Of a stretch of DNA of 64,000 nucleotides, positions 18,611-27,164 are shown one piece after another. Source of the DNA: Gordonia liuliyuniae (GTDB taxonomy: Bacteria; Actinomycetota; Actinomycetes; Mycobacteriales; Mycobacteriaceae). Positions within the stretch are counted from its first letter, which is position 1, and the number at the start of each line of letters is the position of its first letter. The translations under genes and the position numbers were made by a program. A model generated the notes under the pieces. The model searched no databases. It had not been told where the DNA came from and was given only the letters and a program-made list of their open reading frames with translations. The stretch lies in assembly GCF_021739025.1 (NCBI RefSeq), contig NZ_JAKKOT010000006.1, positions 248,001-312,000 of the forward strand, written 5' to 3'.

Positions 18611-19816
18611 ATGACCTCCCGAACGCCCGCGGACGCCGCTGCGCAGCATGCTCGCATCCGTCCGTCCGATCGGCGCGAGATCGTGCTGCGGACCGCGTCG
18701 GACGTGTTCGGCACGCGGGGTTACGCCGCGACACGCCTGACCGACATCGCCGAGGAGGTCGGCATCTCCGCTCCGGCCCTGTACCGCCACTTCTCGAACA
18801 AGTACGACCTGTTCGCCGCCGCGGTCGACCGGCTCTCGGAGGGGGTGGACGCGGCGGTCTCCGGGGTCGCCCACCGCGATGACCCGCGTGAGGAACTGCG
18901 CGCCGTCCTTGCCGCGTTCGCCGACACGGTGATGGAGCACCGCAGGTCAGGCAATCTGTACCGCTGGGAGCGGCGGGTCCTGCACGACGCCGACCGCACG
19001 CGCACCCGCGATGTCCGGGTGGCATTGCACCGTCGGCTCCGCCTGTTGATCGAGGCCGCCCGGCCCAACCTGCCGAGGCCCGTCACCGACCTTCTCGCGG
19101 TCGCGACCCTGTCGGTCGCAGCGAGCCCCGCGACGCACCGGATCGCGATGGGCCGCCGCGCCGCGACCGAACTCGTGTCGACGGCTGCGGTCACCCTGCT
19201 CGACGTCGACTTCCCCGATTCCCCGCCGACCGCCGACCGCCGACCGTCGGGCCTGGCGCCGGCCGGTCGCCGGGAGTCGATCCTCGCGGCCGCCGTCACC
19301 CTGTTCGCGCAGCGAGGGTTCCACGAGGTGACGGTGGAAGACATCGGCGCAGCGGTCGGACTGCCGGCGTCCGGCGTGTACCGCCACTTCGGGTCGAAGG
19401 TCGCGATCCTCGCCGCGGCCCTCTGGCGGACCGCGGACCGCGCGACCGACGCAGTCGCCGTCGGCCTGTCGCAGGCGCAGACGCCGCGCGAAGCACTGGT
19501 GTCCCTGACTGCTCGCTACAGCGAACTGTGCGTGGACGACCCGGACATCATGGCGATCTACCTGTCGGGGACGGGAGCCCTCGACGACGGCGACCTGCAC
19601 GCCCTGCGTCGCCAACAGCGGACGACCGTCGACGAGTGGGCCACCTGGGTGGTGCGCGCGCGGCCGGAATGCTCGAACGCGGCCGCGCGCTACCTAGTCC
19701 ACGCCAGCCTCAACCTCGCCAGCGACCTGGTCACCGGCAGGCCCGGAGTCGATGCGCCGACTGTCGCCGCGGCCTCCGCCGCCGTCCTGCTCGGCGACGG
19801 CGCACACGGTCGGTGA
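18611..19816 (+). CDS. Double TetR regulator, Mce3R-like architecture
   Basis: A 401-residue transcription factor with two complete TetR units in one chain. The first helix-turn-helix (about residues 22-70) includes TDIAEEVGISAPALYRHF. The second (about 218-268) includes EDIGAAVGLPASGVYRHF. Each is followed by its own helical ligand-binding region. This pseudo-dimer layout is that of M. tuberculosis Mce3R (about 406 residues), which controls lipid-import and beta-oxidation genes. It is divergent from the crotonase-fadD5-alcohol dehydrogenase genes, which are its likely targets. The ligand is unknown, but an acyl-CoA would fit. Confidence 0.88.
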   Translation: MTSRTPADAAAQHARIRPSDRREIVLRTASDVFGTRGYAATRLTDIAEEVGISAPALYRHFSNKYDLFAAAVDRLSEGVDAAVSGVAHRDDPREELRAVLAAFADTVMEHRRSGNLYRWERRVLHDADRTRTRDVRVALHRRLRLLIEAARPNLPRPVTDLLAVATLSVAASPATHRIAMGRRAATELVSTAAVTLLDVDFPDSPPTADRRPSGLAPAGRRESILAAAVTLFAQRGFHEVTVEDIGAAVGLPASGVYRHFGSKVAILAAALWRTADRATDAVAVGLSQAQTPREALVSLTARYSELCVDDPDIMAIYLSGTGALDDGDLHALRRQQRTTVDEWATWVVRARPECSNAAARYLVHASLNLASDLVTGRPGVDAPTVAAASAAVLLGDGAHGR

Positions 19817-19832
19817 CGTCGACGACCTGCGC

Positions 19833-20498
19833 TCAAACCACCTCGAAGTCGGAGACGAGCCATGTCCCGTCGTCGCGCGTGAGCGTGACCTTCACCCGCG
19901 ACTCGTACGCGCCGCTGCCCGCTCCGAGCGCGGGTGCCTGCGGGCTGGTCACGGTGTTGTCGAGCGCGACGAGCACGACGGCCTCACTGTCGTCGATCGA
20001 CATGATTCCGGCGTTCTCGGCGCTCCCCTTCGACGACGCCTGCGCGGCGTCGTTCGCGGTACGCGCCTGCTGCGACGACTTGATATAGGTGTCGGCGAAC
20101 TCCGGAGTGGCGATTTCCCGGATCCGTCGGTCGAGGTCGTCGTACTTGCCTGCCTCGTAGGTCAGCATCTGCGCGGCGTGCGATTTCGCGTCGCGCAACG
20201 CGCCCGCCCGGTCGAGGTCGCCGCTGTCGTCGGAACTTGAGCCGAACGCCAGGTAGGCGAAGACCCCGGCGGTGACTGCGAGGACGACGACGGCCGCGGT
20301 GAGCGACGCGACCAGGGCCTTCGACGTGCTCGGCCCATCGCTACGGGGCTCGGCGGTCTGCTCTCCGGGTCCGGTCTCGTCTGCCCGCTCCGCCTTCGCT
20401 GCCTCTTCCGCACGGATCTGTTCACGCTTGGCTCGGTTGGCGGCAAGGAAGTCGCCGCCGCCGCGAGAGGTCGGGTCGCCGCCGGAAGTTGAGGACAT
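19833..20498 (-). CDS. Mce-associated membrane protein
   Basis: Single-pass membrane protein of 221 residues. A charged, Lys/Glu-rich cytoplasmic N-terminus precedes one helix (ALVASLTAAVVVLAVTAGVF). The extracytoplasmic domain has the pattern of Mce-associated proteins (YDDLDRRIREIATPEFADTY and a C-terminal VSDFEVV), which in mycobacteria support Mce lipid importers. The start at 20498 (MSSTSGG) is preferred over an upstream in-frame start at 20531. It is convergent with the double TetR gene. No mce genes are in the window, so its partner importer must be encoded elsewhere. Confidence 0.8.
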   Translation of the reverse strand: MSSTSGGDPTSRGGGDFLAANRAKREQIRAEEAAKAERADETGPGEQTAEPRSDGPSTSKALVASLTAAVVVLAVTAGVFAYLAFGSSSDDSGDLDRAGALRDAKSHAAQMLTYEAGKYDDLDRRIREIATPEFADTYIKSSQQARTANDAAQASSKGSAENAGIMSIDDSEAVVLVALDNTVTSPQAPALGAGSGAYESRVKVTLTRDDGTWLVSDFEVV

Positions 20499-20635
20499 GC
20501 GCCCCAATGTAGCGGTAACCACCGGTTGCACCCGCCCAACGGTGCCGCGCCGTCCGCAAAAACCACCCCGACCAGCCGTTTTGCACGCGGCGGGATCGGT
20601 GCGCTACAGTTTCATCTCGGTTCACGAAAGAGCAA

Positions 20636-20707
20636 TCCCCCATAGCTCAACGGCAGAGCACTCGACTGTTAATCGAGCGGTTATTGGTTCGAATCCAATT
20701 GGGGGAG
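20636..20707 (+). tRNA. tRNA-Asn (anticodon GTT)
   Basis: A complete cloverleaf. The acceptor TCCCCCA pairs with TGGGGGA, the D-arm is TAGCTCAACGGCAGAGCA, and the anticodon stem CTCGA/TCGAG holds loop CTGTTAA with anticodon GTT at 20668-20670. The T-loop is GGTTCGAATCC. CCA is not encoded. Confidence 0.96.
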
Positions 20708-20711
20708 CAAC

Positions 20712-20737
20712 AAAACCCGCTGGTGACAGCGGGTTTT
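20712..20737 (+). terminator. Rho-independent terminator of tRNA-Asn
   Basis: AAAACCCGCTG and CAGCGGGTTTT form an 11-base-pair stem with a GTGA loop and end in TTTT, four bases after the tRNA. A textbook intrinsic terminator. Confidence 0.88.
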
Positions 20738-20755
20738 CTGCTTTCTGCCCGGCTT

Positions 20756-20780
20756 CGGCCGTCCTCAGGCACATCCGCGG
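20756..20780 (+). repeat. 25-base direct repeat, left copy
   Basis: This copy matches 23 of 25 bases at 21600-21624. The two copies bracket the Ltp-type lipoprotein gene. The shared core is CACATCCGCGG. ACATCCGCGG recurs at 20790-20799, and CCGCGGATG occurs inverted at 20831-20839. Confidence 0.7.
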
Positions 20781-20983
20781 TACTCGTTGACATCCGCGGC
20801 CTCTCTGAATGCCGCGAACGTCGCCCAACCCCGCGGATGCGTTGAGCGGAGCCGACCCTGTTCCGACACTGGTCCCTCGTTCAGGTGAAACCACGTGATC
20901 ACAGTTAAACCCGCAGGTGAGAGGAGTTATCCACGCATAGTATTCCCAGGTATACGACCCCTTTCCCGAAAGCTGGCACCGCC

Positions 20984-21550
20984 ATGAGAACCGATCACGT
21001 TCGCACAGCCACTGTCGTGTTCCTGGCCTCCGCTGCACTGTCCGTTCTCGCAGCATGCGGATCGACCGACACCGAAGCCGCTCCTCCGACAACGGTGACC
21101 GTGACCGTCGCTGACGTCGCGACCGAGACGGTCACAGCCACACCGGATCCGCAGTCGACTGACGACGATCCCACAACCACCGCGACCGATGCCGGCGCTA
21201 CCACGACTCGGCCCCACACCGCGACTCGCGCGCAGACCACGGCGACGACCACTGCGGATTCGATGACCGCCGCACAACGGAATGCGATCGACAAGGGCCG
21301 TGAGTACCTGTCGATGTCCGCCTTCTCGCGGCAGGGCTTGATCGATCAGCTCGCGCATGAGGGGTTCAGCAGCGCCGACGCGGGTTTCGCAGTCGACTAT
21401 CTCAACCCCGACTGGACCGACCAGGCAACGAAGAAGGCAGCCGAGTACATGGAGATGAGTGCCTTCTCCCAGCAAGGTCTCGTCGATCAACTCGTCTACG
21501 AGGGCTTCACGCAGGCGCAGGCCGCCACGGGTGCCGCGAGCCAGTTCTAG
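20984..21550 (+). CDS. Ltp-type surface lipoprotein with two host-cell-surface repeats
   Basis: Secreted lipoprotein of 188 residues. A signal peptide ends in the lipobox LAAC with lipidated Cys25. A Thr-rich spacer covers about residues 30-90. Two copies of the roughly 45-residue Ltp repeat follow (about 95-140 and 146-188), each with the pattern EYL/EYM-MSAFS-QGL-DQL-EGF. This domain (Pfam host cell surface-exposed lipoprotein) is the active part of the Streptococcus phage TP-J34 protein Ltp, which blocks DNA injection by other phages. A superinfection-exclusion role is therefore possible but unproven, as many actinobacterial homologues are uncharacterised. The gene lies downstream of a tRNA and between direct repeats. 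Confidence 0.8.
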   Translation: MRTDHVRTATVVFLASAALSVLAACGSTDTEAAPPTTVTVTVADVATETVTATPDPQSTDDDPTTTATDAGATTTRPHTATRAQTTATTTADSMTAAQRNAIDKGREYLSMSAFSRQGLIDQLAHEGFSSADAGFAVDYLNPDWTDQATKKAAEYMEMSAFSQQGLVDQLVYEGFTQAQAATGAASQF

Positions 21551-21577
21551 ACATCGATCGCAGCGAACCGCCTCGCC

Positions 21578-21601
21578 GCGCCTCTACCGGCGCCTCTACC
21601 G
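21578..21601 (+). repeat. Two perfect 12-base tandem repeats
   Basis: GCGCCTCTACCG occurs twice in tandem (21578-21589 and 21590-21601), directly before the right copy of the 25-base direct repeat. Confidence 0.8.
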
Positions 21602-21624
21602 GCCGCCCTCAAGCACATCCGCGG
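21600..21624 (+). repeat. 25-base direct repeat, right copy
   Basis: This is the right-hand partner of the repeat at 20756-20780, about 844 bases away, with two mismatches. The rest of the 21551-21776 gap holds no recognisable gene. Confidence 0.7.
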
Positions 21625-21776
21625 AGGTACGCTAGTCCCCGTGTCCCTTCGCATTCAGGGAGTTGACGGCGCGCACAGCGCCGCTTCCAGATGACCGCGC
21701 CCCGCAGCCGATCCGTGTGATCGGCGGCTACCGCATACCCTCATCACCCCTCTGACACGAGAAGGCCACTTCTGAC

Positions 21777-22271
21777 ATGCGTACTCCCACCCAGCAGCAG
21801 ATCCTGTCCGCATTCCGCGGCGCCACTAAAGGCGAGATCGCCAAGATCTCATTCGACAAGGAGTTCGACGACGTCGACTTCGACAAGATCGAGTTCTACG
21901 GATGGCGCGACCGCAAGATCCCGCGCCGCGCGTATCTCGTCATCGAGCACGACGGCGAACTGGTCTCACTGCTACTCAATCGGTCCGAGGCCAAACCTCG
22001 ACGTCGGGCCATGTGCTCATGGTGCCGCGACGTCGAACTCGTCCAGGACGTGATGCTGTACGCGGCGCGACGCGCCGGGCCGCGCGGAAGGCGCGGCGAC
22101 ACCATCGCTGCGCTCATCTGCGAAGACTTCGCATGCCCGAAGCGCGCGCGGAAACTGCCGCCCGCCTACCACAAGGACACCGACCTCGACGCGATCCGCG
22201 CAGGCCAGGTCGACGAGATGTCGCGGCGCGTACACGCATTCGTCACCGAGGCCCTCTCGACCGACGGCTGA
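21777..22271 (+). CDS. FBP-domain (FusB-like) zinc-binding protein
   Basis: Cytosolic protein of 164 residues resembling the FBP C-terminal treble-clef domain family, which includes the elongation-factor-G-binding protein FusB. The zinc ligands are probably the cysteines in CSWCRD and the pair in CEDFAC. LVIEHDGELVSLLLNRSEAKPRRR and MLYAARRAGPRGRRGDTIAALICEDF are typical of actinobacterial members. FusB frees stalled EF-G from ribosomes and gives fusidic-acid resistance in staphylococci; whether this protein does so is not known. It stands alone, with the flavoprotein gene convergent. Confidence 0.75.
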   Translation: MRTPTQQQILSAFRGATKGEIAKISFDKEFDDVDFDKIEFYGWRDRKIPRRAYLVIEHDGELVSLLLNRSEAKPRRRAMCSWCRDVELVQDVMLYAARRAGPRGRRGDTIAALICEDFACPKRARKLPPAYHKDTDLDAIRAGQVDEMSRRVHAFVTEALSTDG

Positions 22272-22286
22272 CCCGACAACCGCCGG

Positions 22287-23417
22287 TCAACCGAGGTCGG
22301 CGGTGAAGTCGACGGCCCGACGCGCGGCACGCCGCCCCGCCCGAGTCGCACCGAGCGTCGACGCACTGCGTCCGTAACCGACGAGGGACACGCCGGGAGC
22401 CTTCACCACGCTCACGTCGTCGTCGGCCATGACCACGCCGCCGGTCCGTTCTCGAATACCCAACGGCGCAAGGTGACTCAAGGACGCACGGAATCCGGTG
22501 GCCCACAGGATCACGTCGACCGCCTCATGTGTGCCGTCGGCGAAGTCGACGCCGTCGGAGGTCAGCGCACGGATCGGTCCGCGCGAGACGAGTACTCCCC
22601 GATCGATCGCGTCGAGGACGGACGGGCTGGTGGGCAGCCCGGTCTCGGCGACGACGCTGCGCGGCCGGAGTCCGGCCCGCGTCCGTGCCGCCACCCGGTT
22701 CTCCACGCCGAGCCCGGCCTCGGTGTCGAACGGGCAGTCGCGCCAACGCGGCGGTGTGCGCGTGGACCACAGGGTGTCGACGCCGTGCTCGTCGAGCAAC
22801 TGCACGAACTGGATCGCCGAGATGCCGCCGCCCACGACCAGCACGCGTCGGCCGGCGAAGTCGCCGGGCGCGGTGAAGTCCCGAGTGGTGAGCTGGCGGC
22901 CGCCGAAACGACCGCGGTACCACGGCACGTACGGCTGGTCCCATGTGCCGGTCGCCGAGACGACGGCCCCGGCCGCGTACTCACGGAGCGCACCGTCGGG
23001 ACGCTCGGCAACGACACGAAAACGCGCGCCGGGATCGTCGACGGCGCGCACCGAGCGGACCCGCCACGGACGTTGGACGCCGAGCCCCTTCTCCTGCTCA
23101 TAACGCCCGTAGTAGCGCGTGACCACGTCCCTGGCGGGTTCTGCGGGGTCGGCCGCACCGAGCCGTGAGTCCGGCAGGTCGTGCAGGCCGTTGACATGGT
23201 CGAACGTCAACGCGTCCCACCGATGGCTCCATGCGCCGCCCGCTGTCGGGTTCGCATCGAGCACTTCGAGGTCGACGCCCGGACGCAGGCCGGCACGTTT
23301 CAGAAAGTAGGCCGCCGACAGACCGGCCTGCCCCGCTCCGATGACGACGACGCGGCGTCGGTGGACAGTGACGTCCGCTGATGGATTCACGTCGGTGACA
23401 ACCGAATTCTCCGCCAC
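22287..23417 (-). CDS. FAD-dependent oxidoreductase (flavin monooxygenase-like)
   Basis: Flavoprotein of 376 residues. The N-terminal FAD-binding motif is GAGQAGLSAAYFL (about residues 26-38). A second dinucleotide motif GGGISAIQF lies near the middle and probably binds NADPH. The C-terminal ATGFR is the motif seen in flavin-containing monooxygenases. The likely reaction is NADPH-dependent oxygenation of a small organic compound; the substrate is unknown. It is divergent from the TetR-MFS operon, whose twin operators lie between the two starts, so it is probably controlled by the same repressor. Confidence 0.85.
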   Translation of the reverse strand: MAENSVVTDVNPSADVTVHRRRVVVIGAGQAGLSAAYFLKRAGLRPGVDLEVLDANPTAGGAWSHRWDALTFDHVNGLHDLPDSRLGAADPAEPARDVVTRYYGRYEQEKGLGVQRPWRVRSVRAVDDPGARFRVVAERPDGALREYAAGAVVSATGTWDQPYVPWYRGRFGGRQLTTRDFTAPGDFAGRRVLVVGGGISAIQFVQLLDEHGVDTLWSTRTPPRWRDCPFDTEAGLGVENRVAARTRAGLRPRSVVAETGLPTSPSVLDAIDRGVLVSRGPIRALTSDGVDFADGTHEAVDVILWATGFRASLSHLAPLGIRERTGGVVMADDDVSVVKAPGVSLVGYGRSASTLGATRAGRRAARRAVDFTADLG

Positions 23418-23464
23418 TGCATTCCTCGCCCGTCTGGTCCATCACACTCACTTGCGGAAAAACA

Positions 23465-23494
23465 TTGCACTCGTGCAATAATGCACTAGTGCAA
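23465..23494. promoter_or_regulatory. Twin TetR-type operators
   Basis: TTGCACTCGTGCAA (23465-23478) and ATGCACTAGTGCAA (23481-23494) are adjacent palindromes sharing the half-site TGCAC/GTGCA. Their centres are 16 bases apart. They lie between divergent starts at 23417 and 23489, and the second overlaps the TetR start codon. Autoregulation and control of the flavoprotein gene are likely. Confidence 0.75.
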
Positions 23495-24079
23495 GAAACT
23501 CATGGTGGACTCCGGGACCGGCAACGCGCCGAGACGCTGCTCCGTCTGCATGATGCGGCCATCGACCTCGTACAGGAGCACGGCCTCACCGAGACGACGG
23601 TCAGCGAGATCGCCGACCGCGCAGGCGTCTCCCGCCGAACGTTCTTCAACTACTTCGCGAGTAAGGAGGACGCCGTCCTCGGCGCAGGCGAACCGACGAT
23701 CCCGGCCGACGCCGTCGACCATCTCCTGGACGGGCCCGAGCAGTTCGACCGTGCGGTGCGGATCGTCTTCTCGGTCGCGTCGAGCGGCCGACACGTCCGC
23801 AACCGACCGACCGAGCGACGTGCCCTCATCATGGCGCATCCCGAGCTCAAAGCCCGTACACAGCACCACGCGATCATCGCGCACGACCTCCTGGCGAAGG
23901 CACTCGCCGAACGCTACGACGGCGCCGACGCCGACCGATCCCTAGCTCTGCTCCTGCTCGCCACAGCCGTCCTGCGCTTCGCGTACAGCCGAGATCCAGA
24001 CGTGCTCGACACCCCGGACTCACCGGCCGTCGGCACCGCGATCAACGTCTTCCGCACTACCATCAAGGACCTTTCATGA
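23489..24079 (+). CDS. TetR family transcriptional regulator
   Basis: Repressor of 196 residues. The N-terminal helix-turn-helix ETTVSEIADRAGVSRRTFFNYF (in two parts, about residues 36-57) is the canonical TetR domain, and the rest is a helical ligand pocket. GTG at 23489 is preferred because an earlier in-frame TTG at 23465 would put both operators within the coding region; the family N-terminus fits GTG. Its stop overlaps the MFS transporter start by four bases. It most likely represses its own operon and the divergent flavoprotein gene. Confidence 0.9.
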   Translation: MQETHGGLRDRQRAETLLRLHDAAIDLVQEHGLTETTVSEIADRAGVSRRTFFNYFASKEDAVLGAGEPTIPADAVDHLLDGPEQFDRAVRIVFSVASSGRHVRNRPTERRALIMAHPELKARTQHHAIIAHDLLAKALAERYDGADADRSLALLLLATAVLRFAYSRDPDVLDTPDSPAVGTAINVFRTTIKDLS

Positions 24080-25773
24080 CCTCGACTGACGCATCCGCGG
24101 CCACCCCGCCGCAGGCCTCGGACACCCCGACCGGGATGTCACAGAAGAACATCATCCTGCTGTTCATCGGCTTGATGATCACGATGCTCCTCGCTGCACT
24201 CAACCAGACGGTTCTGTCGACGGCACTGCCGACCATCGTCGGCGAACTCAACGGCGTCGACCAGATGACGTGGGTGATCACCGCCTACATCCTCGCGATG
24301 ACGATCGTGATGCCCGTCTACGGTCGTATCAGCGACCTCATCGGCCGCAAACCCGCGCTGCTCTTCGCGATCAGCGTCTTCATGGCCGGTTCGATCGTCG
24401 GCGCACTGGCCGGCAACATCGTGTGGCTGATCGTCGGCCGCATCGTCCAGGGCCTGGGCGGCGGCGGACTCATGATCCTGGCGCAGGCCGCGATCGCCGA
24501 CGTCGTCTCCCCGCGTGACCGCGGACGCTACATGGGCTTCATGGGCGCCGTCTTCGCGGTCGCCTCGGTCGCCGGGCCGCTCCTGGGCGGATGGCTCACC
24601 GAGGGCCCCGGCTGGCGCTGGGCGTTCTGGATGAACATCCCGCTCGGTGCACTCGCGATCGCCGCGACGCTCGCGTTCATGCGTCTGCCCAAGCCCGACC
24701 ACGCACAGCGCCCGAAGCTCGACTATCTGGGCATGACTTTGATCGCCGCAGCGACTACGACACTGGTCCTGATGTGCACCTGGGGCGGCCACACCTACGA
24801 CTGGACGAGCCCGCAGATCATCGGCCTCGGAGTCGCGACCATCGTCCTCGCCGTCATCTTCGTGTTCGTGGAGAAGCGCGCCGCGATGCCGGTGATCCCC
24901 ATGCAGCTGTTCAGCAACCGCAACTTCACCCTCGTCACGATCGCCGCCCTGATGGTCGGCATCGCGATGTTCGGCGCGCTCGGCTACATGCCGACGTACA
25001 TCCAGATGGTGACGGGCGTCGACGCGACTGTCGCCGGCCTCTACATGACGCCGATGATGGGCGGTCTGCTGATCACCTCGGTCATCTCGGGCCAACTGAT
25101 CTCCCGCTTCGGAAAGTACAAGCTCTACCCGCTCGCGGGCGCCGTCGTCATCGGGATCGCGCTCGCGCTCATCTCGACCATGCACCCGTCGACGCCCAAC
25201 TGGCAGATGTGCATCTACTTGGCGATCTTCGGTATCGGACTGGGCCTCATCATGCAGATCCTCACCCTGATCGTGCAGAACGAGTTCCCCGGTGCGTTCG
25301 TCGGCACCGCGACCGCCTCGAACAACTACTTCCGTCAGGTCGGTGCGACGCTGGGTTCGGCGATCGTCGGTTCGATCTTCGCGTCCCGTCTGGTCGACCT
25401 GTTGAAGGAGAACCTCGGCGGTTCCGCAGACAAGCTCAGCAGTTCGGGCGGCGGACAGAACAGTCTGACCCCTGCACTGGTCGACTCGCTGCCCGACCAA
25501 CTCCGGGTACCGATCGTCGAGTCGTACAACGACGCACTGCTGCCGATCTTCCTGTTCTTCGTGCCGCTGGCCGTCGTCGCCTTCATCGCCCTGCTCTTCG
25601 TCGACGAGCGTCCGCTGTCGACCAAGGTGCGTGGCGAAGCCGAGATCGAAGGCCTCGGCGAAGGACAGGTGCTCCCTGAGCCGTTCGACGTCCCCGACCA
25701 CGTCGACGGTGACGAGTCCGCCACCCGAGTTCGGGCCGCCGCAGCGAGCGCGACGAAGGATCGCGCGCACTGA
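24076..25773 (+). CDS. MFS drug efflux transporter, DHA2 (EmrB/QacA) family
   Basis: Inner-membrane proton-coupled exporter of 565 residues with about 14 membrane helices. Family motifs are visible: LAALNQTVLSTALPTI in helix 1, YGRISDLIGRKPAL in the 2-3 loop (motif A), and GPLLGGWL in helix 5 (motif C). The last 60 residues form a charged cytoplasmic tail. It is translationally coupled to the upstream TetR gene (ATGA overlap), which points to inducible efflux of a toxic compound. The substrate is unknown. Confidence 0.92.
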   Translation: MTSTDASAATPPQASDTPTGMSQKNIILLFIGLMITMLLAALNQTVLSTALPTIVGELNGVDQMTWVITAYILAMTIVMPVYGRISDLIGRKPALLFAISVFMAGSIVGALAGNIVWLIVGRIVQGLGGGGLMILAQAAIADVVSPRDRGRYMGFMGAVFAVASVAGPLLGGWLTEGPGWRWAFWMNIPLGALAIAATLAFMRLPKPDHAQRPKLDYLGMTLIAAATTTLVLMCTWGGHTYDWTSPQIIGLGVATIVLAVIFVFVEKRAAMPVIPMQLFSNRNFTLVTIAALMVGIAMFGALGYMPTYIQMVTGVDATVAGLYMTPMMGGLLITSVISGQLISRFGKYKLYPLAGAVVIGIALALISTMHPSTPNWQMCIYLAIFGIGLGLIMQILTLIVQNEFPGAFVGTATASNNYFRQVGATLGSAIVGSIFASRLVDLLKENLGGSADKLSSSGGGQNSLTPALVDSLPDQLRVPIVESYNDALLPIFLFFVPLAVVAFIALLFVDERPLSTKVRGEAEIEGLGEGQVLPEPFDVPDHVDGDESATRVRAAAASATKDRAH

Positions 25774-25787
25774 ACAGATCGAGCGCG

Positions 25788-27164
25788 TTAGGCCACGGCC
25801 AACGCGTCGACGGGTGACACCCCGACGGCGCGTCGGCTCGGCGGGAGCGAGGCGGCGGCGACGAGCGCGACGGTGCACGCGATCACAGCCAGGAGTGCGG
25901 GCACCGGCAAGCCGATCGAGAAGCCGTCGGTCATCGCGCCGATGAGCGACTGCGCACCGACGGCGCCGAGCACGATCCCGAGCAGCAGGCCGACCACGAC
26001 GGCGGTGCCGCTGAGCGCCACCGATTCGAGGGTGATCATCGACCGGATCTGCCTGCTGGTGAACCCCATGGCGCGCAGCATGCCGATCTCGCGGGTCCGG
26101 CTGATGACGGTCAACGACATGGTGGACACGAATCCGACCGCGGCGATGACCGCCGAGATCGCGATCATGGCGATCAATACGCTCGACGTCACCGAGAGCA
26201 CCTGTTCGGCCTCTCGGACCTCGTCGGGTGACAGCCCCTCCCAGCTGTGCACCGACTCGGTGAGCGCCCGCATCCCACCCGCGATCGTCGTCACGAGGGT
26301 CACGCCGATGAGCAGTCCGATCGTCGACCGGGTGGTCCGCTGCGGATCGCTGACCGCGTTCTTTCGCGCGATGACCGCGGCGGGTGAACTGCCGACCAGC
26401 CTCCCGGCGAGGGCGACGAGGGCAGGCACGATACGCCCGGCGCCGAGCATGATCCCGACGGCGAGGACGGCCGACCCGATGAAGGCGACGACGAATCCGG
26501 CCGTGCTCGCCTGCTCGCCGAGATAGCAGGCTCCGACGAGCAGCACCGCTCCCCCGGCGATGAGGACGGCGCCGACGAGGTCGCGCAGCCACGACCGGAC
26601 GATGCGAGTCGACCGGACGGCGGTCACGCTCGACAGCGCCGCCCGCGATCCGATGAATGTCGCGGCGACGGCGGTGGCGACCACCGCGAGCGCTCCGAGT
26701 AGGACGAGGGGCGGCAGGACGTCGTAGTGCACGCGTGGCAGAGTGCCGCGGCGGACGAGCAGCACTCGACCGATCCACGCACCGGCGACGCCCACGACGA
26801 CGCCGACTCCCGCGCCGATCACCGCGACCTTCCCGACCGCGGAGACGAGTGAGTCGCGCAACTGTCTGCTGCTGGCGCCGACGAGTCGGAGCAGTCCGAG
26901 TTCCGTGCGCCGTCCCGCGATCACCGTGTCGACACCGTTGCTGATGACGACCGCGGCGACGAACAACGCGATCATGATGAATACGCCCGCCACCACGTCG
27001 AGGAGAAGACCGACGCTTCCGCCCTCGGTTTTGGCCATGGTGCTCAGGATCGTGGACGCGCACACCAGCGTCGTCGCGTACAGGGAGCTGAGTCCGCAGA
27101 CGACGCCGATCGCGGTCAGCTCACGGAGCGAGCCGACCGTCAGCCGCGCACTGGTCGCCCTCAT
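25788..27164 (-). CDS. FtsX-type ABC transporter permease
   Basis: Membrane subunit of 458 residues of an ABC exporter of the MacB/LolE class. There are two FtsX-like halves, with long hydrophobic segments and the typical GLLRLVGASSRQLRDSLV and GMLRAMGFTSRQIRSMI helices after each first membrane segment. ATG at 27164 overlaps the upstream ATPase stop by four bases, which fixes the start. The frame stays open upstream to 27983, but that part is out-of-frame sequence over the ATPase gene. It is probably used for antimicrobial-peptide or lipid-stress export and controlled by the adjacent two-component system. Confidence 0.88.
   Translation of the reverse strand: MRATSARLTVGSLRELTAIGVVCGLSSLYATTLVCASTILSTMAKTEGGSVGLLLDVVAGVFIMIALFVAAVVISNGVDTVIAGRRTELGLLRLVGASSRQLRDSLVSAVGKVAVIGAGVGVVVGVAGAWIGRVLLVRRGTLPRVHYDVLPPLVLLGALAVVATAVAATFIGSRAALSSVTAVRSTRIVRSWLRDLVGAVLIAGGAVLLVGACYLGEQASTAGFVVAFIGSAVLAVGIMLGAGRIVPALVALAGRLVGSSPAAVIARKNAVSDPQRTTRSTIGLLIGVTLVTTIAGGMRALTESVHSWEGLSPDEVREAEQVLSVTSSVLIAMIAISAVIAAVGFVSTMSLTVISRTREIGMLRAMGFTSRQIRSMITLESVALSGTAVVVGLLLGIVLGAVGAQSLIGAMTDGFSIGLPVPALLAVIACTVALVAAASLPPSRRAVGVSPVDALAVA

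Noticed and set aside
21639..21692. A 17-codon GTG frame after the Ltp gene
   Set aside because: It is too short, has no ribosome-binding site and nothing coupled to it. It is likely chance.
24139..27063. A 974-residue minus-strand open frame over the MFS and ABC permease genes
   Set aside because: It covers real genes on both strands, is extremely Arg/His/Asp-rich and has no domain. It is a shadow frame.
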